A program made the translations under genes and the position numbers. This document shows positions 25,052 through 33,570 of a stretch of 64,000 nucleotides of DNA, piece after piece (the stretch's first letter is position 1; each line of letters starts with the position of its first letter). Below the pieces are notes generated by a model. That model made no database searches and was not told where the DNA came from. It saw only the letters and a list, made by a program, of their open reading frames with translations. Source of the stretch: Terriglobia bacterium (lineage in GTDB: Bacteria > Acidobacteriota > Terriglobia > Terriglobales > Acidobacteriaceae); assembly GCA_020073645.1 (NCBI GenBank), contig JAIQET010000004.1, forward strand, positions 1 through 64,000, written 5' to 3'.

Positions 25052-26317
25052 GTGCAACCAGGCAAGAAAACATCCGGACTAGACCCGTCCCTGGTGGAGA
25101 AAATCCTCGCCGAAGTGAGGGAAGAAGAAATCGTGGCCATGTCCTGCGACGTGATCAACATTCCCAGTCCCACCGGCGAAGAACTGCAGATGGCGCAATA
25201 CATGCACAGCGCGCTGCGGCAACTCGGCATCAGCGTCACCTGGCAGGAAGTGGAAGAAGGCCGAGCCAATGTGGTGGGCCGCTGGACCGGCGCTGGAGGC
25301 GGCAAGAACCTGATGTTCAACGGCCACATGGACACCTCCAACACCGGCCGCGAAGAATTTCTGACGGGCATCGGCTACAAGCCTCATGCCGTGGTGAAGG
25401 ACGGTTTCATCTACGGTCTGGGCATCTACAACATGAAGGGCGCGCTGGTGTGCTACACGCATGCCGTCAAGGCCTTGCAGCGTGCCGGAGTCAAGCTGAA
25501 GGGCGATGTCATCATCGCTGCGGTTGCGGGCGAAATCGAGAAGACGCAGTGGGGCGATTTCAAAGGCAAGGAATATCGCGGCTATGGCTACGGCACACAT
25601 TACCTGGTGAACCACGGGGTTCTGCCTGACATGTGCATCTTGGGCGAGCCCACCGACATGCGCGTCGTGTTGGAACACTTCGGCTCGATGTGGGTGCGCA
25701 TCGCCTGCACGGGCATCTACGTGCACACCGCGTTCTGCGAGGGTCGCGAGGAGATGAACTCCATCCGCCGCATGTACGAGCTGATGGACACCATCATGAA
25801 GTGGATTGCGGCGTGGGAGAAGAACGCTTCCCACGGCGGCAAGAAAGCCCTGGTGAATCTTGGAGGCATCCGCGGAGGCCATGCCTGGCGCGCCAGCCGC
25901 ACACCGGAGAAGACGGATTTGTTTCTGGATGTGCGCGTCCCTCCCACCATTCCCATGAGCGAGGCCCGCCGCAACATCCAGCAGATGTTCTTGGAGTTGG
26001 AGAGAAAGCATCCGGACTGGGGACTGGAATTCGAGACCTATGTTTCTGTGCCCGGTGCGCGCATCAGCGGGGAGCACGAGATGATCCAGGCCATCGACGC
26101 CAATCATCAGCGCATCATGGGAAAGCCGCCGGAGCGCGACGTGGTCACCTGGTGCTCCGACGCCAGCGTGCTGAGCCGCTATGGTGTCGAGACGGTGAAC
26201 TACGGCCCTTCCAGCGGGCCGCGCGACCATGTGGGCGAAAAGGTTGAGATCAAGACGCTGGTAGACATCACGAAGATTTATGCGCTAACCGCCGCCGAAC
26301 TGTGTGGGGTTCAGTAA
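25052..26317 (+). CDS. M20 family metallohydrolase (ArgE/DapE-like)
   Basis: A zinc amidohydrolase of the acetylornithine deacetylase/succinyl-diaminopimelate desuccinylase group, 421 aa from the GTG at 25052 (the track ORF start lies inside the upstream gene). IPSPTGEE and the metal motif NGHMDTSNTG are present, and AGEIEK marks the catalytic Glu region, GEPTDM a later ligand. The usual DMKGG motif reads YNMKGAL, with Asn at the position of the bridging Asp, which could alter metal use. It sits between two M24 genes, so it may act on a pathway amide intermediate. Confidence 0.87.
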   Translation: MQPGKKTSGLDPSLVEKILAEVREEEIVAMSCDVINIPSPTGEELQMAQYMHSALRQLGISVTWQEVEEGRANVVGRWTGAGGGKNLMFNGHMDTSNTGREEFLTGIGYKPHAVVKDGFIYGLGIYNMKGALVCYTHAVKALQRAGVKLKGDVIIAAVAGEIEKTQWGDFKGKEYRGYGYGTHYLVNHGVLPDMCILGEPTDMRVVLEHFGSMWVRIACTGIYVHTAFCEGREEMNSIRRMYELMDTIMKWIAAWEKNASHGGKKALVNLGGIRGGHAWRASRTPEKTDLFLDVRVPPTIPMSEARRNIQQMFLELERKHPDWGLEFETYVSVPGARISGEHEMIQAIDANHQRIMGKPPERDVVTWCSDASVLSRYGVETVNYGPSSGPRDHVGEKVEIKTLVDITKIYALTAAELCGVQ

Positions 26318-26345
26318 GGCAAAAGAGCTACGCTTGAGGGAATAG

Positions 26346-27488
26346 TTGCTAAGCCAGAAAGAAATCGACCGCCGCTACAAGAATGTCCGCGCCCGCATGG
26401 AGCGCGAGGGCCTGGATGCGCTCATTGTGTGCGGCAACCAGTATGCCGGTTTCGAAGGCGCGGTGCTGTACATGTCAGGTTTCGAGATTGTGCACCGCTA
26501 CGTGTACGTGGTGATTCCACTCACGGGCGAGCCTACTCTTGTGTTTCCCCGCGAGGCGCGATGGATCGGCGACAAAGCGAAGCCCTGGGTGAAAGACCAG
26601 GTCTGGCCCGACATTCCGGGAAAATGGATCTGCGAGCGCGGCCACGAGCGCGGCTGGAAGCGCGTCGGCGTTTACGGCATGAACTTCATCATGGCGGTAC
26701 GCGACTACCGCGAACTGGCCGGTGGCCCGTTCGAACTGGTGCCGTTCGATTTTCAATTCGACATGGCCCGCGCCGTCAAGAGTGAAGAAGAACTCGCCGA
26801 AGTACGCGACGCCATGGACATCATCCTGGACGGATTCTGGGCGCTGGTGGAGGCGTACGCGCCGGGCAAGACTGAAGCGGAGATCATGGCACCGGCGGTC
26901 GAGCGCTTTTTTGCCCGCGGCGCGGGACCGCGCATGATGAATATCCTGCTCTCGGGCGCGCATGGTGAGGCAGAGGCATTTTTCAAGGTGCCGGGTCCCC
27001 GTGTGGTTGCGTCGGACGATCTGCTGCTTTACTCCCTGGAGATCACGGGCGCTGGCGGCTACTGGGTAGAGTTTTCTCGTCCCATGATTCGCGGCAAGCT
27101 GAGTGTGCGCACGCAAGCCATGGCCGACGCCTACCCCCAAGCGCTGGAAGCCGCACGCAAGCTGATGCGCGCGGGCGAGCTAGCCAGCAATGTCCACCGC
27201 GCGGTCGCCGAAACCTTTGCCCGGCATGGCTTCGCGCTCGGGCATCTTTCGGGCCACAGCATTGGCGCAACCATGATCGAACATCCCGCAATCGGGGCCA
27301 AGAGCGAGGTGCAGCTCGAGGAGAACATGATTTTCTCCCTGCATCCGCAGGTGGTGGACAAAGACGGCAAGGTCTGTCTCTACACCCAGGACACGTACCG
27401 CATCGGGAAGACCGAGGGGGAATCTCTTGCCGATGTACCGTGGAAGTTTTTCACCGGAGAAGAGACGCGGGAGATGATTGAGCGCTGA
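26346..27488 (+). CDS. M24 (creatinase-like) family hydrolase, copy b, with metal ligands replaced
   Basis: A second creatinase-fold protein, 380 aa, starting at a TTG. The N-terminal domain opens LSQKEIDRRYKNVRARMEREGLDALIVCG, then the M24 domain. The expected metal ligands are largely changed: YSLEITGAGGYWVEFSRP has Glu in place of both Asp, FSLHPQV has His where Glu is expected, and YTQDTYRI lacks the final Glu. GHSIGATMIEH keeps the catalytic His. This pattern resembles creatinase, which hydrolyses C-N bonds without metal. Function and substrate unknown. Confidence 0.85.
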   Translation: MLSQKEIDRRYKNVRARMEREGLDALIVCGNQYAGFEGAVLYMSGFEIVHRYVYVVIPLTGEPTLVFPREARWIGDKAKPWVKDQVWPDIPGKWICERGHERGWKRVGVYGMNFIMAVRDYRELAGGPFELVPFDFQFDMARAVKSEEELAEVRDAMDIILDGFWALVEAYAPGKTEAEIMAPAVERFFARGAGPRMMNILLSGAHGEAEAFFKVPGPRVVASDDLLLYSLEITGAGGYWVEFSRPMIRGKLSVRTQAMADAYPQALEAARKLMRAGELASNVHRAVAETFARHGFALGHLSGHSIGATMIEHPAIGAKSEVQLEENMIFSLHPQVVDKDGKVCLYTQDTYRIGKTEGESLADVPWKFFTGEETREMIER

Positions 27489-27528
27489 CGTCTCGCTCTG
27501 TGACACCAAAGATTGAGGGCAAGACCGA

Positions 27529-28452
27529 ATGAGGATTTGTGTGATCGGCTGCGGTGCGGTGGGCAGCCTGTTTGCTGCGCATCTTGCCAAGGCAGGCGAA
27601 GCCGAGGTCTGGGCGTATGACGTCTGGAAGGAGCATACGGACGCCATCCGCAAGCATGGCCTGCGGCTCTCCGGCGCCGCGGAGTTCACCGCGCAGGTGA
27701 ACGCGACCTGCGATCCCAAAGAGCTGCCCCGCTGCGACTACGGGATCGTGGCCACCAAGGCTATCCACACCCGCAGCGCCATCGCGCAAGTTGCTCGTAT
27801 CTTCGACGAGCGCAGCGCCGTGTGCTCGGTGCAGAACGGAGTGGGCAACGAAGAAATCATCGCCGAGCACGTGAAGCACGTCATTCGTGGCACTACGTTT
27901 CCCGCCGGCCATCCGGTTGCTCCCGGACACGTGGGCTACGACATCAAGGGCGACACCTGGATCGGCCCCTTTGAGCCCACGCATACGGCGATGGAAAGAG
28001 TGGAAGAACTGGCTGGCCTGATGACGCGCTCGGGGATGAATACCATCGCGCTGAAGGACGCGCGCGGAGCGCAGTGGACCAAGCTGATTTTCAATGCGTC
28101 CACCAACCCGGTGGGCGCGCTGACCCTGCTGCATCACGGAGCCGCCACCCGGTTCGCGCCAACCGGGCAGCTATTCAACGACCTGATCTCCGAGGGAGAG
28201 GCGGTCGCAAAGAAGCTGGGAATCGAACTGCACGGCGATCCCCGGCAACTGGTGCAAAAGGGCGCCAACGCCCCCGGAAAGCACAGAGCCAGCATGCTGC
28301 AGGATGTGCTCGCCAAGCGGCAGACAGAAGTGGACTTCATGAATGGGGCCATCGTGCAGTGGGGCGAGAAAGTTGGAGTGCCCACGCCGCTGAACAAAGC
28401 ACTCTGGCAATTGATCAAAGGCCTAGAGCATGCGTGGAAAGATCCGGACTAA
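27529..28452 (+). CDS. Ketopantoate reductase (PanE/ApbA) family dehydrogenase, copy 2
   Basis: Paralogue of the protein at 22824: CVIGCGAVGSLFAAHLA Rossmann motif, VATKAIHTRS, QNGVGNEEIIAEHV, IGPFEPTHTAM and TKLIFNASTNPVGALT with the catalytic Lys. 307 aa. Copies 1 and 2 bracket the M24-M20-M24 set, so they probably reduce two related keto intermediates or the same compound under different conditions. The downstream 26-bp palindrome (28468-28493) separates it from the second LLM gene. Confidence 0.88.
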   Translation: MRICVIGCGAVGSLFAAHLAKAGEAEVWAYDVWKEHTDAIRKHGLRLSGAAEFTAQVNATCDPKELPRCDYGIVATKAIHTRSAIAQVARIFDERSAVCSVQNGVGNEEIIAEHVKHVIRGTTFPAGHPVAPGHVGYDIKGDTWIGPFEPTHTAMERVEELAGLMTRSGMNTIALKDARGAQWTKLIFNASTNPVGALTLLHHGAATRFAPTGQLFNDLISEGEAVAKKLGIELHGDPRQLVQKGANAPGKHRASMLQDVLAKRQTEVDFMNGAIVQWGEKVGVPTPLNKALWQLIKGLEHAWKDPD

Positions 28453-28467
28453 GCTCGAAGCAGTTTC

Positions 28468-28493
28468 CGTAGAGACGCAGCTTGCTGCGTCTC
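28468..28493. repeat. 26-bp dispersed palindrome, copy 2
   Basis: CGTAGAGACGCAGC-TT-GCTGCGTCTC, identical to 3472-3497. A perfect 10-bp stem, intergenic, immediately before an LLM-family gene. Confidence 0.75.
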
Positions 28494-28529
28494 CGCGGCG
28501 GTAAAGACCCAGGAGCCAACGACAATTTC

Positions 28530-29597
28530 ATGACCATTCCCTTCAATATTGGAGTTCTGCAACTCAGCATGGAGCCGGTGCACGAAACCCTCGCCATGGC
28601 CAAAGCCTGCGAAGACGCGGGTTTTGACGCGTTCTGGATCGCCGAGGCCTACCCCTGGTGGCGCAAGCATTCCTTTGAGGCGCGTTCGTCCACCGCAGTG
28701 CTGGCGGTGATTGCCGCCCAGACGCGGCGCATCCAGTTGGGATGGGGGATTATTTCACCGTACACCCGTCACCCGGTGCAGATCGCGATGGAAGCCCGCG
28801 TCATGCAGGACCTCGCCGGAGACCGTTTCCTCCTGGGTCTGGGCGCCTCAAAGATTTTCATGAAGGAGATCGGCGAAGGCGAGGGCGAGAAGGTTGGCCC
28901 GGCGACGGTGATGCGCGAGAGCATCGAAGTAGTCAAAGGCGTGCTGAAAGGCGATGCTTTCCACTACGAAGGCAAAGTGTTTGCGGCGTCTGTACCGCCG
29001 CTCAAGCCCGACGCCCACACGCCTCGCGGTATTCCGCCCATCTATGTGGCGGGGACCGGGCCGGTACTGCAGAAGATGTCAGGCTCGGTCGGCGACGGGC
29101 TGCTCACTGCCAGCATCACAACGCCCGCATTTGTCCGCTATTCGAAAAAGAACTTGGACGAAGGCGCGCGCAAGGCGGGGAAGGACCCCGCAAAGCTGGT
29201 GCTGGGTTCGGTGATTGTGGGCAGCATCGGACGCGACTCCACCAAGGGCAAAGAGGGAGCCCGCGAGCAGGCAGCCATGTACCTAGCCAACAAAGTCCAG
29301 AACATCAAGGGTTCCGCCGATGTGCTGCTGGAGTGCGCAGGCCTGAGCTTCGAGGAGTTGCGCCCGATCGCTGACGCCATGGAGAAAGGCGGTCGCAAAG
29401 CTGCCGCGAAGGCGGTTACCGACGACATCCTGCGGAAAGTCTGTGCGATTGCGGGGACCCCCGACGAATGTATCGCTCGCATCGAGGAATACCGAGCCGC
29501 GGGCTGCACCCACATCATGCTGGAAATCTGGGGCGACGATAGGACAGGGCAGGCGAAATTGTTTGGAGAAGCGGTGCTGCCGCACTTCAAGAAGTGA
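28530..29597 (+). CDS. LLM class oxidoreductase, Mer-like, possibly F420-dependent
   Basis: A luciferase-fold protein of about 355 aa starting at the ATG at 28530 (MTIPFNIGVLQLSMEP). It differs from the LLM at 15516: HETLAMAKACEDAGFDAFWIAE, GWGIISPYTRHPVQIAMEARVMQDLAGDRFLLGLG and IYVAGTGPVLQKMSGSVGDG follow the pattern of methylene-tetrahydromethanopterin reductase and other F420-dependent LLM enzymes. No flavin reductase is adjacent, and F420 biosynthesis is encoded in the same window, so F420 use is a reasonable inference but not proved by motifs. Last gene of the plus-strand block. Confidence 0.87.
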   Translation: MTIPFNIGVLQLSMEPVHETLAMAKACEDAGFDAFWIAEAYPWWRKHSFEARSSTAVLAVIAAQTRRIQLGWGIISPYTRHPVQIAMEARVMQDLAGDRFLLGLGASKIFMKEIGEGEGEKVGPATVMRESIEVVKGVLKGDAFHYEGKVFAASVPPLKPDAHTPRGIPPIYVAGTGPVLQKMSGSVGDGLLTASITTPAFVRYSKKNLDEGARKAGKDPAKLVLGSVIVGSIGRDSTKGKEGAREQAAMYLANKVQNIKGSADVLLECAGLSFEELRPIADAMEKGGRKAAAKAVTDDILRKVCAIAGTPDECIARIEEYRAAGCTHIMLEIWGDDRTGQAKLFGEAVLPHFKK

Positions 29598-29658
29598 AAC
29601 CCATTCACCACAGAGACACAGAGACACGGACTAGACCTTTGCGGCGAAGCCCCGCAAA

Positions 29659-29708
29659 GTAGCGCCGGCGTCCCGCCGGCTGTCGTGGGGGCGTCCCGCC
29701 CCCACATC
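29659..29708 (+). repeat. GTAGCGCCGGCG palindromic repeat, copy 5 (two hairpins)
   Basis: GTAGCGCCGGCGTCCCGCC, GGCTGTCGTGGGGGCG, TCCCGCCCCCACATCC: differs from copy 3 by very few bases. It lies between convergent genes. A short direct repeat (CACAGAGACACAGAGACACG) sits just upstream at about 29608. Either could aid termination of both transcripts. Confidence 0.8.
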
Positions 29709-29745
29709 CTCGGGACATCAACAGAGCCAGATGAGTTCTAAGTCT

Positions 29746-30951
29746 TCATCGCGCAGGGCTCATGGCTGCTGTCTGGGTCTGCACGATCTCGCGGAATTCC
29801 TCATCCGTCAACAACCCGCGTTTGGCAATCGCTCGTTTCTTCACCGCCGCCAGAATCGGCGCTCGCTGCTCTGGCGTGACAGAGAGTCCAAGTTCTTTCG
29901 CCTTCAGATCAACGCTGTCCAAGCCGCTCTTTTTCCCCAGCACGATGCTGCGCCGCGCGTTGACCAGTTCCGAAGAATATGGCTCAATGGCTTCCGGAAT
30001 GTGGAACTGGCTGGCCACCGCGCCACTTTCACGCATGAACAGGTTCTCTCCCACCAGGGGTTTCCAGGCTTCAAGCGTGTAGCCTGCAGCCTTGCGAACG
30101 ATTTCGGAAACTTCGCGGACCTTCGCCAGATTCAGTGCGACCGGTACGTCATAGAGACACTTCAGCGCAAGTGCGATCTCACAGATGTCGGCATTGCCCG
30201 CGCGTTCGCCCATGCCGTTGATGGTGCCCTGAATCCAGCTTGCCCCGCCGCGCACCGCCGCCACTGCCCCCGCGGTGCCCATGCCGAAATCATTGTGACC
30301 GTGGAAGTGCAGGGGCACATCCGGACCGACCCATCCCCGCACCTGCCGCACCAGAAACTCGATGGCTTCCGGGCCGCAGGCGCCAATGGTATCGACAACT
30401 ACGATTTCGCCCGCGCCAGCCCGGAGCGCTTCCAGATAGATTTTCTTTAGGAACTCCAGGTCGGTGCGTGTACCATCCACCGCGAAGAAGGCGACGGTGA
30501 TGCCGGCCTGCTTGGCGGCAGAAACCGCATCGGTGACGCGTTTCAGGACCTCGTCTCGCGAAATTCCATAAGCTTTCAGCTTGATGTCGCTGGTGGGTGC
30601 TTCGATCACCGATGCGCGCAGCCCCAGACGCACCAATTCGTCCACATCAGCCTTCACCGCGCGCGAAAAGCCCCATAGCTCCGCCTTGATACCGGCCTTC
30701 TGCATCAACTGGATGGCTTCGCCATCTTCCGGCGAAACCCTTGGAAACCCCGCTTCAATGCGGCTTACCCCCAGCTCGTCGAGGGCGCACGCGATTTCCA
30801 GTTTCTGCTGAGGCGAGAGCACGACGCCAACGGTCTGCTCGCCGTCGCGCAGGGTGGTGTCGTAAAAACGTACAGTCGTCCTCGGGAAAGCTGAGCGAAT
30901 CTCCGGGCGAGCATTGAGTTCGCTGACCCACACCTTGGAGTTGGCGGTCAT
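29746..30951 (-). CDS. Isopropylmalate/homocitrate synthase-family aldolase (HMGL-like)
   Basis: A DRE-TIM metallolyase superfamily enzyme, 401 aa: acetyl-CoA-dependent Claisen condensation in LeuA/NifV/citramalate synthases, or aldol cleavage in HMG-CoA lyase. RFYDTTLRDGEQTVGVVLS is the catalytic N-terminal motif; LHFHGHNDFGMGTA carries the metal-binding HxH; NGMGERAGNADICE is typical of synthases. The C-terminal extension after about residue 290 is short, without a LeuA regulatory domain, as in NifV. Start overlaps the upstream hydrolase stop by ATGA. The partner hydrolase suggests a catabolic role. Confidence 0.88.
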   Translation of the reverse strand: MTANSKVWVSELNARPEIRSAFPRTTVRFYDTTLRDGEQTVGVVLSPQQKLEIACALDELGVSRIEAGFPRVSPEDGEAIQLMQKAGIKAELWGFSRAVKADVDELVRLGLRASVIEAPTSDIKLKAYGISRDEVLKRVTDAVSAAKQAGITVAFFAVDGTRTDLEFLKKIYLEALRAGAGEIVVVDTIGACGPEAIEFLVRQVRGWVGPDVPLHFHGHNDFGMGTAGAVAAVRGGASWIQGTINGMGERAGNADICEIALALKCLYDVPVALNLAKVREVSEIVRKAAGYTLEAWKPLVGENLFMRESGAVASQFHIPEAIEPYSSELVNARRSIVLGKKSGLDSVDLKAKELGLSVTPEQRAPILAAVKKRAIAKRGLLTDEEFREIVQTQTAAMSPAR

Positions 30952-31979
30952 TTACTGGTTTCCTGCGTCGCCAAAGCCGCGGGCTTGCGCCCGTACGCTT
31001 CCTCCCACGAGATCACGGGATTGCGCAGAATGCCGATCTTCTCAATCTCGCACTCCATCACGTCGCCGACTTTCAGGTACCACGCCTTGGGATCGCCGCT
31101 GAATGCCGCCACGCCCGACACCGTGCCCGTAGAAACCACGTCACCCGCGCTGTACCCCATGGGCGAATAGTGCGAGAGAATCTCCGGAATCTTCACCGAC
31201 ATCTTGCTGGAATGCGAACGTTGTCGCGACTCGCCATTCACGCGTAGTTCCATCGCCAGGTTGTGGGGATCGGGTATGTCGTCGGCAGTGACGATCCATG
31301 GCCCCAGCGGGCAGAACGTGTCAATCCCCTTGCAGAAGCTGAACACGCCCGACTTCATTTCCCGCCGCTGGATGTCGCGCGCGGTGACGTCGTTGAAAAT
31401 CACATATCCGCCGATGTAGTCCTTTGCTTCCTCCGGCGTGAAGTGCTTGCCGCCTCTCTTCAGCACCACCGCCAGTTCCAGTTCGTAGTCCAGTTCCTGG
31501 GTGAGGTGCTCGGGATAAATCACCGGCTCTTCGTGCCCGATGATGGCATCCACATTCTGGAAGAAAACAATCCACGGCAGCACGGGGTGCGAAAAGCCGG
31601 CCTTGGTGGCTTCCTCATGATGCTCGCGAAAGTTACCCGCGGTGTGAAAGAACTTCTTGGGGAGGATGGGAGCCCGGAGCTTTACGTCGTCAGCCGCGTA
31701 CGAGATGGCCTCGCCTCGCGCTCCCGTCGCGCTGTCACCCTGGTTCAGGGCATGATCAAATGCCTTACGCGCAGCTTCCAGGCTGGTGTCACCTCCGCGG
31801 AACAGGGCCCGCATGTTGGGTGGAACCAGCGCGTCTGCCAGGCGGTAGAAGGCGCTTTCGCTCTCCACATCGCGCAAATAGAGGGCACAGGCGGAGTGCA
31901 GGTCAACGATTCGGCCGTCGTCGGTGACGGCGCCGATGCGGGACTGCCGCGCGGGATCTTCAAAGGTAACCAGTCGCAT
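30948..31979 (-). CDS. Fumarylacetoacetate hydrolase (FAH) family protein
   Basis: An FAH-family enzyme, 343 aa, using a divalent metal to hydrolyse or hydrate acyl-pyruvate type compounds. MRLVTFEDPARQSRIGAV begins the protein; YPEHLTQELDYELELAVVLKRGG carries the metal-ligand glutamates and GYVIFNDVTARDIQRRE and SKMSVKIPEILSHYS follow. First gene of a two-gene minus-strand operon with the aldolase. Together they look like ring-fission or side-chain steps of a degradation pathway. Confidence 0.9.
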   Translation of the reverse strand: MRLVTFEDPARQSRIGAVTDDGRIVDLHSACALYLRDVESESAFYRLADALVPPNMRALFRGGDTSLEAARKAFDHALNQGDSATGARGEAISYAADDVKLRAPILPKKFFHTAGNFREHHEEATKAGFSHPVLPWIVFFQNVDAIIGHEEPVIYPEHLTQELDYELELAVVLKRGGKHFTPEEAKDYIGGYVIFNDVTARDIQRREMKSGVFSFCKGIDTFCPLGPWIVTADDIPDPHNLAMELRVNGESRQRSHSSKMSVKIPEILSHYSPMGYSAGDVVSTGTVSGVAAFSGDPKAWYLKVGDVMECEIEKIGILRNPVISWEEAYGRKPAALATQETSK

Positions 31980-32197
31980 AGAGTGGCCGCGGACGGATGC
32001 CGCAGGTACTAGAGAGTGTATGGGCAGGGCGCGGGAGTTGTCTAGAAAGCGGGGAAGGAAAATCGAATCCGGAGACTGGGAGTCAAGGCCTTGGGCTAAT
32101 ATAGGTAGCCTTCCGAATTACGGGTTTAACAGAGGCGAGGGCGAGACGAGTCGGCAACCGGCGAGACGGCGGTGCCGGGTCGGAGCCAGGAGGCTTC

Positions 32198-33493
32198 ATG
32201 GCAAACCGCAGGCAGTTTCTACGCACGCTGGCGGGTGTGGCGGCGTTGAGTGTCACAGCAGACGCGAGCAGCCTGGGCAGGATGCGCAGGCTGCGGATGT
32301 ACGCGGCCATGCCTGAGGCCGGGGCGCACGATCGCCTGGAACCCGACTCGTACCGCCGCAAAGTCCGGCAAGTGCAGGCGGAGATGAAGAAGCGCAAGCT
32401 GAACGCGCTGGTCCTGCTCAACGCCACCAACGTTATCTACACCACCGGTTATTTTCATCTTCCCACCGAGCGGCCGCTGGCGGCGCTGATCCCGGAGTCA
32501 GGCGATCCGGCATTGTTCATTCCTGAACTGGAAGCCGACCAGGTGAAGCTGTGGTGGGTGAAGGACTATGAAACGTACTTCGATTTTCCCGGGCCGGTGA
32601 ATCGGGTGCGTTGGATTTTTGAGCGGTTAGCCAAACGCGGGTTGGGCAGCGGCCGCATCGGGGTGGAAGAACCGACTCCCGGGCGGCGCCAGCAGATGAA
32701 TCTAGGCGCGCCGAAAGCCACCCTGGTGGACGCGGGCGATCTGATCGAGAACCTGCGCTGGGTCAAGGACGAGGACGAACTACGCATCATGCGGCGTGCC
32801 ATGTATTTCGCCGACTTCGTGGTGCAGGCGGGCCGCGAGTTCGTGCAGCACAACGGTCGGGTGACGGAAGACCAAATCCTGAAGGCGTCCGCGGACGCAC
32901 TGGCCGACAAGATGTCCGCCGAATTAAACGATGTGGTGGGGGTCGGGATTGAGCCTCCCTTTGGAGGGCTGGTGCCCTTCGGCAAACGTTCTGCCTTCCC
33001 GCATGCGGTCCCCAGCAAGGACAGGCTCAACTCCGGCGACGCGCTCGTCCTGAGTTTTGGCGCCCAGGTGGGCGGATACAACGTGGAGTGCGAGCGTTCG
33101 TTCTACGTGGGGAAGCCGACCGACTACGCCAGGCGGCTGTACGACGCCATGCTGGCTGCGCATGACACCGGCGTGGAAAACCTGAGAGAGGGCGCCATCG
33201 CCGAAGAGGTGGATAGGAAAAGTCTGGACCAGATCCGCAAGGCTGGGTTCGAAAAGTTCCTGAAGCATCACACAGGGCACGGGATCGGCCTGGAAGGCCA
33301 CGAGTCGCCGTGGATCGCCGAGGGCGATAAGACCGTCCTGAAGGAAGGTATGACCTTCAGTTGCGAACCTGGTGTTTACGATCCCGACTGGGGCGGCTTC
33401 CGGCACTCGGACACGGTGATCGTGCGCAAGGACAAGGGCGAGATCATGAACAAATACCCCACCCGGCTGGAGGATATGATTATCGAGATCTGA
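32198..33493 (+). CDS. Tat-exported M24 (creatinase-like) family protein, copy c
   Basis: A 431-aa creatinase-fold protein with an N-terminal twin-arginine signal (NRRQFLRTLAGVAALSV), so it is probably periplasmic. The M24 domain carries KHHTGHGIGLEGHESPW and MTFSCEPGVYDPDWGG, but the expected Asp pair reads LSFGAQVGGYNVECERSF (Ser and Glu) and the final Glu position reads RHSDT. Metal binding is thus probably lost, as in the copy at 26346. A third such protein in 10 kb supports functional linkage, although this gene is divergent from the FAH operon with a 218-base gap. Confidence 0.87.
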   Translation: MANRRQFLRTLAGVAALSVTADASSLGRMRRLRMYAAMPEAGAHDRLEPDSYRRKVRQVQAEMKKRKLNALVLLNATNVIYTTGYFHLPTERPLAALIPESGDPALFIPELEADQVKLWWVKDYETYFDFPGPVNRVRWIFERLAKRGLGSGRIGVEEPTPGRRQQMNLGAPKATLVDAGDLIENLRWVKDEDELRIMRRAMYFADFVVQAGREFVQHNGRVTEDQILKASADALADKMSAELNDVVGVGIEPPFGGLVPFGKRSAFPHAVPSKDRLNSGDALVLSFGAQVGGYNVECERSFYVGKPTDYARRLYDAMLAAHDTGVENLREGAIAEEVDRKSLDQIRKAGFEKFLKHHTGHGIGLEGHESPWIAEGDKTVLKEGMTFSCEPGVYDPDWGGFRHSDTVIVRKDKGEIMNKYPTRLEDMIIEI

Positions 33494-33570
33494 GCCAGGT
33501 GTGACCTTTAGAGTTGTGTCGCATCCAATCGGATGCAGGAGAACCTGGTGGAACGGGGTGAGCTGGATAT

